Assembly: GCA_947846985.1 (NCBI GenBank) | Contig: CANTUZ010000012.1 | Coordinates: forward strand, 22,778,135 to 22,842,134 | Direction: 5' to 3' | Length of the DNA stretch: 64,000 nucleotides | DNA from: Fratercula arctica | Lineage: Eukaryota; Chordata; Aves; Charadriiformes; Alcidae | Part shown: piece after piece, positions 1-10,604 of the stretch | Position numbering within the stretch: the stretch's first letter is position 1 | How the letters are laid out: each line of letters opens with the position of its first letter | Translations under genes and position numbers: made by a program | The notes under the pieces: model-generated | Database searches by the model: none | Told to the model about the DNA's origin: nothing | What the model saw: the letters and a program-made list of their open reading frames with translations, nothing else

Positions 1-1450
1 TACGGGTCCAAGAAAAAGAAATTATTTTCCATCAATTATCATCTTCTATATTTTTTGCTATGTAAACGTGAAGAATCATGCAGCTATTACAAACTATGCC
101 ATTCAACACTTTCTCATGCAAAAAATTACTGTTCAACTAGAGCAGATAATACATTGCTTTTAGTTCCCTTGAACCTGCCTCACTTCACTGGGATGCGTTT
201 AGACAACGCAAGAATGGAGTGCAAATACAGAGCTTCGAATAGAAGGGTCAGTGAACAGTGATGACAGAACAAGCCTTTCAAATTTGCTTGGAAAAATATT
301 TTCTTACTAGCCTTTCAAGGAAAACAGTATCTATTTTTTTCACTGCAGCATCAGACGGGCATACAAAATAAATCTATACCTGCTCCTGCAGAGTAGCCAG
401 AAGACAGCAATAAATCAACACATCTCGTGCCTGGTTTGGTTATGGTCTCTCCAAGGCAAAGTGGTCTGTTGAATACCCTTCCCAGCAGCAAATCCTTTGG
501 CTGCTGTGAGAAGAAAATTATGAGATTATAATCTATTCATAACAAACCTTCCATTCTCACTTTAGTGTTAGGTCCAGATCCATGATCTTTTGACAGTGCC
601 TTTATTATTTATTTTTATGGTTTAGCCAGCTAGTCTGGAGTAGACAAGACAGCCAAAGTTATGAGTGACTGACAGAGCAGCAAAAGTTCAAAGATCAAAA
701 GATGTTTCCATTTAGAACTTTCACAAGTTCTTTAAATCTGTGTTTACCAGCTCGGTTTCCCGTACATTCACTTCTTTATCTTCTGGACTGACTAAAGATC
801 ATATTATCATTTAGCGAACCCAAAATTTCACGAACCTTTTTTTTGTACATATATGCAAATCAAGTTTACATAGCAATGAAAGTGTGGAAAAGGTGTATAT
901 TTAATATGCCCTTGTATCTTGTTTGAGTCACATTATTTTACACATAGTAAATTTTTTTGTTTTATTTTTTTTAATATTGTAGTGCCTGCAGCTTGTTTGG
1001 GGCTCTATTGCACAAAAAAAGTCCCTGTTGCAAAGAGTTCCTCTTTTATTTACAGGCATATTCGTATAAATACTGCTAATAAACAGTGAATATAATTTAT
1101 TTTAAAGTTGCATCTCAACATCATTTTCATTCTAGACATAGAAAAAAATTTAAATAGCTTCTTATATTTTCAATGTAGATCACGTGGCAATGACTGTATA
1201 AATAACTATGATTAAACTTAAATTTGTGTAAAACTTTTGGCTTGTCAATAGAACACAATTTTTTATTTTGTACGACCTTAGAAAAAAGAACTATTATTCA
1301 TGTAATCTTCCTCTTTTCTGTGTGTTGTCTGTATAATTGCTATAACCATTCTACATAATTATGACACATTAAAATGTACATTCTGTACGTATATACCCTG
1401 GATAAAATCCTTTTCATTGGAAACAGAAAATATAATGGCAACTGGAATAA
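1..1450 (+). other. Candidate distal 3' UTR / conserved AT-rich non-coding block
   Basis: No reading frame of note is present. The stretch from about 830 to 1420 has the texture of a long vertebrate 3' UTR on the plus strand. It is U-rich and has Pumilio-like UGUA sites (TGTATATT near 894, TGTATAAAT near 1195, TGTATAATT near 1330). It also has polyadenylation hexamers: AATAAA near 1078 and ATTAAA near 1369, the latter followed by a GU-rich stretch. I infer that a gene could end here with its coding part upstream of the window. I do not recognise the gene. The alternative is ordinary AT-rich intergenic or intronic DNA that happens to contain these short motifs. Confidence 0.3.
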
Positions 1451-2039
1451 GTCCTACAATCCTATATGAGGATCCTCACTTGCTTTTCCATTGAGCCCCC
1501 GTTACTGAATCCTGAAGTGGACTGTGCCTGCCATATAAACAGAAAATAATGCACAGATCAAACGAATAGAAAGTATTATTTTGCCGCATTTCATCCTCTT
1601 AGTGTAGCTACAGAGCAGCAAATACCTCATACCACACCTTGCCCTATCCACCCCAAGAGACTTTACTTTCTGCTTTCCTTAAGGAATTTTACAAATTTAC
1701 CTTAAATAAATTCTGCCTAAAGACAGGGGAGTTAAAGGATTTAACATTCTCTTTCATTTACTTTAGATTAATATGACGAATCACAAGTGAGGTTCCCTTC
1801 CTAATCAGAAAACATGGTAGCTTCTAACTTTTGCTACTTGCTGCAATGATGCTCCATTTATTGTAAATGCTCTGAGCCGTTACCGTAGTACAAAATAAGT
1901 TTCCCAGAACCATAGAAGGGGTCAGATTAATCTCTCATTTCAACAAATTTCATACCTGTGGAACTGCAATGTCTCCAGGGGAATTCTTACAGTTTTACAT
2001 GAGCGTACTGGAAAGAAAACTAAGACCCAACACCACTTT

Positions 2040-2077
2040 CTAAAGCAATTCTAACCTGAACCATTCTATGATTCTAT
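2040..2077 (+). mobile_element. CR1 LINE 3' tail remnant
   Basis: The last 17 bases (2061-2077) carry the CCATTCTATGATTCTAT motif. It is the typical 3' end of avian CR1 retrotransposons, which finish in short ATTCTATG-type repeats instead of poly-A. The bases just before (CTAACCTGAA) resemble the AACC-rich sequence that precedes the tail in many copies. The body of the element cannot be recognised upstream, so this is either a very short 5'-truncated insertion or the surviving end of an old one. The repeats at its right end mean the element points along the plus strand. Confidence 0.6.
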
Positions 2078-2394
2078 AACCATTGCTAACAGAAATAAGA
2101 TTGTGTCAGGAATACAGGTTCAGCTATTGAGGTGGGAGACCCCTAAATGAGCAATTTTAAAAGGAAATTGGGGAATTAGTTTGCTAAATGCATAAAATCA
2201 ACCTGTGCAATGCTGTAATAAAAGCCCTGATAGGAAGCGTGCTACACCCTCCTCTTCAACCTACATCCATTTGAACAGTTGTCCTTTTAACTCTTGGTTA
2301 ATATAATGGCATCTTAGAGGATTAGTGCCGTTAATTTGCCACGTGTCCATGCCTTTTGCTTTATGCATGGGCTATTTTTCTTGGTCTTCTGCTT

Positions 2395-2589
2395 GTGTTT
2401 TCTCCCCAGCTCTCTCATTAAAATCTCTCTCACCATTTTGACCCTCTCTTCTTCACAGCTTCTGCCCACTAACCTTTTCTCTCCTCTTTCATTCCTCCTT
2501 CCTCTTCCCTCCTTCAATTTTCCCTTACTTCCTTATGACATTGCTCCCCTCCCCCCTTTTTCCCCTTATGCCCATCTCCCGTCACCACC
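2395..2589 (+). repeat. Polypyrimidine-rich tract (about 195 bp)
   Basis: The plus strand is strongly biased to C and T over nearly 200 bases, with runs of TCTC, CTTCC and CCCTCCCCCC broken by few purines. Frames through it give only biased S/L/F/P-rich peptides, so the open stretch on this strand is not evidence of a gene. Such tracts can adopt triplex (H-DNA) structures, but nothing here shows that it does. Confidence 0.6.
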
Positions 2590-3479
2590 AGTTTAACAAG
2601 GAGCTTTATGTCCAGAGGCCATCCCTTGGGCAACTGCAACCTTGTGATGGGAACACAAGAGCTTGCAGGGGGAGGTGGAAGGTGAATGTGAGCAATGAAT
2701 GTCTATAATTTTAAGGGAACATTAGCAATTCACATTGTTTCTCTTCCAAGTGTTGAATGGGGACACTGTGGATTATCAGCTGGAGAGTGGTGGAGAAGGG
2801 CTTCAGAACATCAGAGAAAACAGAGTTGGAGAAATAAAATCTGATCCAGAACTGAGGTAGAAGGAATGGTGCTGGAAGGAAAAATGTTACGCCCTAGTGA
2901 ATGTGACCAGCTATGAAAACTAAATATCAAACCGCTTTCTGTGGTATTAACACAGACGTGAGTTACTCCCTGAACAACGGCAAAGGGCCATCTATGTTTT
3001 AGCCATTTCATGCTAAAATATTTGTCATAATTATTAGGTGACTGGACAGGACCTTCACTGAAACAAATAGCAAAGCCATCCTAATGATTTCAGGACATTT
3101 AATACTTTCCACTTGTTTCTTAAGCGCATATAAGGCCCATTAGGTCATGAATCACACACAGTGAACGCGAACAGTAAACTGAAGTTTGTAAAAAATGACT
3201 CATCATGTAATGTAATGCATATGAAATAAAAGGAAATATTTCAAGTCATCTATCCCAGCAGGGAAAAATGTGAAGCAAAAAGCTATTAAGAGAGAGAGAA
3301 GCATTTACACGGAAACAAAGATAACATGTTTTTGCAGATTAGGACTCTCCATTATGCATTTCCTGTGATTTTGGTTTGTTCCTATAAGCAGTTTCATAGC
3401 CAGTTACAAAAGGCTGTTACTTATGCTATCATGAAATGAGATGTCTCTTCTGCTTATATAGTGCATGTGTGTTTTATTT

Positions 3480-3640
3480 GAAGCAAGCATTCATGAAGTA
3501 ACTTGCATTAAATTACCCAGATGTAATATTTCGCAAACAGCCAATAAAAATTATGATGAGTGTTCCTAATTAGCTGATCATCAAGCTATAATCATTTCAG
3601 GATAAATTGAGCCATGGATATTATAGAAAAATAATGAAGT
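3480..3640. promoter_or_regulatory. Candidate conserved non-coding element, homeodomain-type sites
   Basis: This AT-rich but non-repetitive stretch packs several homeodomain-type cores: ATTA/TAAT elements, CCAATAAAA near 3540 and CTAATTAGCTGATCATCAAG around 3567-3586. There are no simple repeats, no transposon similarity that I recognise and no open frame. This is the composition typical of deeply conserved enhancers near developmental genes. Conservation itself cannot be judged from a single sequence, so the call is an inference. Confidence 0.25.
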
Positions 3641-3660
3641 ACTAGTGCCTGGGATTTTCT

Positions 3661-3698
3661 GTTGGTTTGTTGGTTTTTTTGTTTGTTTGTTTGTTTTT
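3661..3698 (+). repeat. Degenerate GTTT/GGTTT simple repeat
   Basis: The sequence alternates TTGG and GTTT units and ends in four GTTT-type repeats plus a T run. It is low-complexity and carries no coding signal. Confidence 0.8.
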
Positions 3699-4499
3699 AA
3701 TATGGTGCAGTCAGACAAGAAGGGCAGAAGAGGTTTGTTCTGCCCTTAACCTCTGTTCATTTGTAATAAGCAAATGCAAGTTTCCCAAAGCTCAGAACAG
3801 AAATTCTGGTTTAAACTGAACGTTTCATTACCAAATGGGTTTCTCAGTAGTGAAGAATCATTTGTCAGCGTTGACCCCACTTGTCTTCATCAGGTTACTA
3901 TTTGAAAGAAGACTTCTATGATTACCTTCAACAAAAAAATGATGTACTGATTCAAATGGCCCTGAATGTCATTCTCAGAAGTTACACTGCTATCCTGACA
4001 AAAGTCTAATGAAGAAAGACCATTTCCCCTTCTATGACTCTTCAGTGACTGACAATATATCATTAAAATCTTATGTATTCTGATACAAATGAACTTAAAA
4101 TAGATTAATATCCCTAACAGAAAAAAAAAAGATGCATAAACTCATAATAATCTACCCAAATACTGCTTGTTTGCATGCATAATTATGTTGTAAGAAATGT
4201 ATATATATTCTACTGTGGCAATTGCTAGCCAATATAAAAGAATTTAAAAATGCATAATTTAAAACATATGGAAATCTTCACTACATTGGAGGTCTTTAAA
4301 TCCATTTTAAAAGGAGCAATGTAAAATGTGGACGTTCTAATAATACTTTTTATGTTTTGATACCCGGGGCAATTTAAGAAGGCCTTGCTTTTACAGGTTC
4401 TACTTGATTAAGTTCTCTGTTTGTACATGAACCATGGCAATTTCAATTTGTGTTTCACAGACATGGCCCTCAAAGCCTTGCTTAAGATTTTAGCTCTAG

Positions 4500-4850
4500 A
4501 GTAATTATGCTTTATAATACTTTTGGGCCCTCAAGTTTGAATGAGGTCGGCATGGCAGATTAACACGTACTGGATTCATTTCACAAATGCATTGGACTTT
4601 TTCCACTCTAGCATAAAGTGAAGAGAATTTCCAGTGATGATGAATTTAGAATTTTAATAGACTGCAATTAATCTTTTGTCGCTTTTTGCCTAAATGCAGA
4701 TCAAACATACCTACCTCCCATCCTAATTAGAAGAGTGGCTGTAACAGTGTAATTTGTCATGCAAAACAGCTGTTTCTGGGTCTTCTGTTACACTGATGTC
4801 AAGGAATTGGGTTGGGGATACATTTGGAGACGGGGAACATTGACATACAA
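4500..4850. promoter_or_regulatory. Candidate conserved non-coding element (about 350 bp)
   Basis: This stretch is unique in texture, with balanced AT-rich sequence, few homopolymers and clustered ATTA/TAAT cores (for example GAGTAATTATGC near 4499, GACTGCAATTAATC near 4661 and CCTAATTAGAAG near 4721). The frames are closed. It resembles vertebrate conserved enhancer cores more than decayed transposon DNA. Without alignment to other birds or mammals this remains an impression. Confidence 0.25.
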
Positions 4851-6358
4851 TAAATTACAATCAAAGGTGGTTGTTGGTTTTTTTTAAATTATTTTTTTAT
4901 TTTTTTAGTATGGGCCTCAGAGAGATGAAGCCAGAGTAGAAGAGTCATTGTAAAAGTTCTTTCCAATACTGCCCTTACTGCCTTCTCTCTCTGGCTTTTT
5001 GAATATTGATGGCTCTGCGGAGCCACATTATAACGACAACGTCATATATAAGACTCAGTTTGGTGTAGCTGATCTCTTAGATGCGGGTTCAAGTTTATTT
5101 TGACCAGCTTAAACATATAAACTTGTTGCAGTGTTAAGTTTTTATTTAAAGGAATATTTTAATTTAAAAAGTTGTTCTGAGGAAACTAAATAGAAACCAA
5201 ACACTGATCATTTAAAAAAAATTCAACATGCAGGATCATAGCAAAAATAAGAGACATATCATATGTCACAGCTTCCAGAGCTCTTCTAACACTAACCCTC
5301 ATTAAAATCCTCTGTGAAAGGAAAGTATTATCATCGTTTCTGGCAGCAGTTAATCATTACAGAGTCTGTTTATGACTCCACCTAGATTTTACACAACGAT
5401 GGGAAGAAGCAGCATGAGAAGAGGAGGTAGATCAAAGGCTGGACAAGATCACTGCCTGGGCTTTGCAAATATCAGAGAGAGGTGCCACAGGACACATCTT
5501 GAAGACAAAGAGAACTGTGGTAGCTTAGTATGCTTCATTTTAGCTCTGACTAGCAACCAGGGAGAGCTTATCCATATCTAAATTTCACTCAAAGCCCATT
5601 AGAAACAAACAAATGAACAAAGAAACAAATAAATTAATAAAAAGCTTCCCTGAAGACCTGCGGCCCCGGTTAGGGGAGAAGAAAACAGCCTATGGATGCA
5701 TACAGCACTCAAGGATCCACAACTTAAGCACCATTTTTTCTCAGGGGCAAGTTATGTCAGATATGTGTTTTGAGCTATTGTGGACATAGCTTTGAGGAAG
5801 AGGCAGCTACAGCCTCTGCTACTTTCAAATAAAACCGTGACACTCCATGGCTCTAAAAATTCAGCTCCTCAGTTTCAAGAAGGACAACTAGAAAAGGAGG
5901 CTCTAAGAATTGTGTCATATTTCTGTGGTGTCAGGGGTTCTGGGGGTGGGTATTTGTTGGGGTTTTTTTTCCCTGATATTGAGTTTTAATTAAAATGAAA
6001 TATTTAATATGAAACTCAGTATTTTCTACCTATGGATAAGAGTTTTAAATAAAATATGAAGTGCTGAAATGAACTGTAGACACATGGACTGGTTTGTCAT
6101 TTTTAAATGTTTTATTCATTTCACCATCAGTAGTCTGACTGAGTAGAAATCAAATTTTTCATCTGATATACGTAGTTCTGTTCTGTGACTACTGCACACT
6201 TCATTTAAAAACTGGGAAAAAATTGAACCAAGAATTAGTGATGGTCCAATCTCTATCAGCTTTGTGCTGATAACTATCCAAAAGTGTAATTCCTTATCCA
6301 AATTGACTGTATGCACAGGGAGCCTTAATGCAGAAATTCCACTCTTTACTAGGTAGTA

Positions 6359-6389
6359 TTTTTATTTATTTATTTATTTATTTATTTTC
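6359..6389 (+). repeat. (TTTA)n microsatellite
   Basis: Six to seven perfect TTTA units end in TTTTC. It is a tetranucleotide microsatellite of moderate length and is probably polymorphic. Confidence 0.95.
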
Positions 6390-8841
6390 AGCAGACTGGC
6401 TTTTCCTGCGGGTCCTAATTTAGTTCTGGTGAATGAAAGAAGTCAAACTGTCCACTCCAGGCCCCAGACCTGGTTTAGTCATATACAAACAGTGCAAAGT
6501 AATTGAAAAGTACAAGGTCAAAATAAAAGTGTTTCCTGGATGTTTTATGCACATCTAGTATCTGTCACAGATGCAAGACAGAAATGAACTTCACTTCAAA
6601 ATCAGCTTCTTGATAGCAATTATTAGCGGTCAGAGAGATCTATTTATTTTCAATACTGTAAGAATGTCTATGGGTTTTTCCACAGGAGAAGACTATTGAT
6701 CTGCATTATTCTATCACTAATAACCAGGATGCTTGAGTCAATTATACATTTAAAATACTCTTTATGGTCTTACAGATTTAATTTTATATATATTTTAATG
6801 TATTTTTTGACAAAACACAGTCTTAGTTTAGCCCCTTCTAGAGTGATTCAACCAGTATCTTGGTAAAAAATAGCTTTATCAAATCTTCAGGAATAATTCT
6901 TCTGGACTCTTCAAGAAAGCTTCCTGTTGCATTTCAAGGCTTCCCTGTACTCATGTAGCCTCTCAGATTATTTGATAACAATGACATTTTGTTATTTAAC
7001 TCAAGTTAAATCCTTAGTACAAAGGTAGACAAGATCACAAAGATCACCAGATTTGATTTGGATCAGATCCCATTTTCATTAAGTTAGCCAAAATTTGTAT
7101 TGTATGACAACCTCATGTCTTATACCAGCTGCAACAGGCAGAGGCTGCATGATCTGGCACTACATTGACTGATGACAAGTTAACAAATGAAATTCTTGTG
7201 TGGGACACTGTATCAGGCAATAGGAGTCCCGAAGCCAGATTTACCCTATGTCTATTACTGCAAGTTTTAATTACCATGCTTAGCCTGAGCTGCTGTGCTG
7301 AAATTACACTAGAATGTGAGTACGTTGAAACTGCATAGCTCAGAGAATCTTTGTACAGAAAAGAAGCAATCTTAGTATTTAGTGAAGGCTATGATGATTT
7401 TTCTCACTACATGCCAAATTAACTATCTGTATTAATATTAAATAAAGAACTTCCTTCTATTGTATTTTTGCCCATACCAATCTAAATGCTATCTGAGATT
7501 GTACCTCAACTTTGAGCAAAAGGATGGAATATCTAAAAAGAAGAAAAAAAAAAAGGAGCATGAGTAAAGTTCCTCTCCATGGGAAGAGTTTCCATTCCTC
7601 TAACAAGCCATGCTCCCACAGTGCAGCTACAATAAAGAGACTGATTAAGACAGACTATAATTACAGGAACAATCCAAAAAGCTACCAAACTTCAAGTACA
7701 GCTCAGATGAAGGTAAACATAGTTTGGAGGCTCTCTGACAGAAAGTGAGTTATTGCTTAAATACAGAGCAACTAGGCCAAAAATTACTGTGGTTTTAGAG
7801 GTGACCATATTCCATGAAACATGCTCCTAGGGTAATTTCTCTTTGATATAAAAAAATGTTTTCCATTCAAAAGAGCATTGGTGCACTGATTAGTGCTAAA
7901 GAGCGCTGCAGGACTGCTCATGCCTGAAAATTACCAAACTTCCAATGGTTAATAAAGAACAGGAAAAGACGACACAGCATAAAGAATCACAGATCTGACC
8001 AAATCCTACAGTGTCAGTGCTGAAGAGTAGGATTTGCCATCTTTTCTGCAACAACCCAGGAAAGGGCAGTTCTTGGACAGGTTTTTTAAGCAGGACTCAC
8101 AACTTCCAAAAACTTTTCAAACCTCCGCACTTTATTGCTGAAAGTACAATTTTTCAGTTATTACCAGTGAAAGCCTTGGCTCTGTAAGGAAATAGCTCAC
8201 CGACCTCTTAGTTTGCATAGCGAGGAATCCTTTGAAGATTCCTTCACTCTTTTTTCCTTTGATTAAGGCCCAGATCTAACACTCAGCCTACCAAGGTTTA
8301 TTGGTGAGAGCAACTGACCTCTCTATCTTGAGAAAAATTTCAGAAGTGGGTTCTTGGAAAGTGTGCCAGTAAGGTAAGTCATGACAAAAGACAGCTAAAA
8401 AAAATAGTATTAGATTTTCTTAAATTAATCTCTGATAGTCTCAAAAAAGACTGGGTAGGAAACGATGAACAGACCTGTAATCCATTCCTTTCTCTTCCCA
8501 GGTTTCTGATGGACTTCTATTTATTTAGTTAGTTACTGAAAAAAAAAAATAACCCTTTAGTTGTGATTTAACCTCCTAACATGTAAAATCCTGAACTGGT
8601 ACTGGCTGCAGGTGGTCCTGCCCTCCTGTTCCACAGCTTTTGTACACAATGATCGCACACATCCTCTGATGCCACCTCACTCACCAAGGGCACTGAGGAG
8701 TTAACAAAACCAATAGGACTGAGTTAATCACTGTCGTACTGGAAAAGGATTCTATCTTTCTACATTCTTGGTTTTATTTATTGGATATTTTCCTCGGCTA
8801 ATATTTATATCCACTACAACCGGCAGAGCTCAAACCTGTTG

Positions 8842-8866
8842 GAGCTCTGACTGCACCTCAGAGCTC
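8842..8866. repeat. Perfect 9-bp inverted repeat, 7-nt loop
   Basis: The left arm GAGCTCTGA (8842-8850) and right arm TCAGAGCTC (8858-8866) are exact reverse complements around the loop CTGCACC. A third AGAGCTC lies just upstream at 8825-8831. A small hairpin could form in RNA or single-stranded DNA; no function is implied. Confidence 0.8.
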
Positions 8867-10520
8867 TCCATGCAAGAAATCAATAAAACTGATTCATGAA
8901 AAGTATCATTCATCAAACTTAGCTCTTGTATCCAAGACTGCAGTTGATAAAATAAGTTTGTTGTCTTATCCTTTAGCTAACTGCCTCTTATGTTTGGCAC
9001 AGTGGATTAATTCATTATTTGCTAGTACCCACCCTTCTCATATGTTTTATCCAGTAACAAAATATTCTGAAGGTGTCCATTTGAATGTTTTGGTTATAAT
9101 AAACATGTTGTGCTATAAAAATAGGGCTTAATTCTGGCAAAAAATAAGGCTATAATCAATATCTTCAAATATTTTTGGTGAACAACACAACATTAAGTAA
9201 AACTTAAAATCTGTTGACAAGGAACAGTAGTGTGCATGCACAAAAGTAATAAAACCCTAAAATAATTTCACATTCAGTTAGTTCTATTAGTCTTTGACCA
9301 TTAAAATGTTAACATGATGATAATCAATCTTAAATCAATTACTATGTAATTGCTGAGTCAATAGGAGCACAGTTAAATATTGATAAGTGTCTAAAAGCTC
9401 TATCAGGACATATTGACAACTTGAGAAATGAATGCAGGCCTGCGCAAAAGGAAAGCTTGACTTGCATTGCTTTGATGGAAAGCAGCACAAGGCTGAGTTT
9501 ACATTCTTATTACTAGTTAGACATGATGATCGATACAGGCTGCCTCTGCCCTGTCAGCATGGAGTAGTGAAGATGTCTAGGCATTATTTCCAGTCTTCTC
9601 ATCTTTACAGTAACATGGAATGACCATGTAACATCCTGTGTAGTGGAGGGCAAAGGACTTAACAATCCAAAGATTAAAAAAAAATTATTTATAGAGTGAT
9701 ACGGGGAAAAAAGTATTTATGTCCAGAAGGATCACTGCTGTTTCTGCTTAGCATTCTCTGATGGTTGCAAAGGTAGTCGCAGTAGCCTGCAGGAACACTC
9801 ACTGGAGTGGCTATGCTTATAAATTATTAATTAAGAGTCCTTTTATTTTGATGGATATGAACAAAATAGCTTCAAGGATTTACAGTCTTCACAATTACAC
9901 AAAGTCAAGACACATTTTAATTATAATCAGCTTGGTTTTGTGATGCTGCTTATCAAAGGAGTCACCAGTTTTGTTCCATGATCAGTCACCTCTACCCTGT
10001 TCTCCAACTTCTGAAAACTCTCTTTGTTTCTACACTACTGAGCTATTTGTGTTCCCGTTTGCTTACTGAAGTCGTTCTGTTGAAGCAAATACCCTTTATT
10101 ATTCCTTTTGTACCTATGAGTGGATGAATAATTGGTGCCTAGATAGTAATATTCTTTGAATGATACATGCTCAATTTCACCTGTAGCCAGCAGCAAAATA
10201 TAGAGGAACAGAGAACAGAACTATCAGTTGTTGGATTTGGGTCAGATAAGATACATTATTACAGTAAGCTTCAGGTAGCACTACCTGCTAAGGTTATGTC
10301 AGGAGTGTCATTATAACTTTCTGTTTCTTTCATGCAGATAATTTTTTGAAACATTCTCCTTCTCTAGCGATATCTTCCTACTTTGTGTCAGCCCAGGGGC
10401 AAATGGTTTTTAGCAAGTTTCAGCTAAAACTGTTCAGCCATTTCACTTTACCAAAAGATTAAGTTTCACCTCGCTCTTAACCCCGTTAATAAATGCTGTG
10501 GCACGGTTTTTTTCTTGCAG

Positions 10521-10604
10521 CAGCTGCTGAATGAAGCTTTCAGGCTAGCCTCACGGCTGGCTCTGCGCTTGTCCTTTTGTGGCTGGCACTCAGACACAAA
10601 ACTG
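10521..10604 (+). other. Exon-like segment bordered by splice-site-like sequence
   Basis: A good acceptor-like sequence (seven T then CTTGCAG, ending at 10520) is followed by 84 bases with no stop codon and then by CTG|GTGAGG, a reasonable donor, at 10604/10605. The 84 bases equal exactly 28 codons and are GC-richer than the surroundings. The frame reads QLLNEAFRLASRL and onward, leucine- and arginine-rich, and matches no family I know. The frame stays open past the donor to 10793. It may be an exon of an unannotated transcript or simply a cryptic splice pair, which arise often by chance in long introns. Confidence 0.2.

Larger units (their letters stand above)
1450..6358. other. Non-coding AT-rich stretch; no gene seen
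   Basis: All six frames are broken; the longest open stretches are under 90 codons and have no recognisable domain or codon bias. The block holds a CR1 tail remnant (2040-2077), a pyrimidine-rich tract (2395-2589), a GTTT repeat (about 3661-3698) and two stretches that resemble conserved non-coding elements (3480-3640 and 4500-4850), listed separately. The rest, including 4860-6358, shows only short T/A-rich runs and no element I can name. Confidence 0.6.

Noticed and set aside
5060..5110. tRNA-like GGTTCAAG box
   Set aside because: No matching A box, no cloverleaf arms and no terminator-like T run at the right place.
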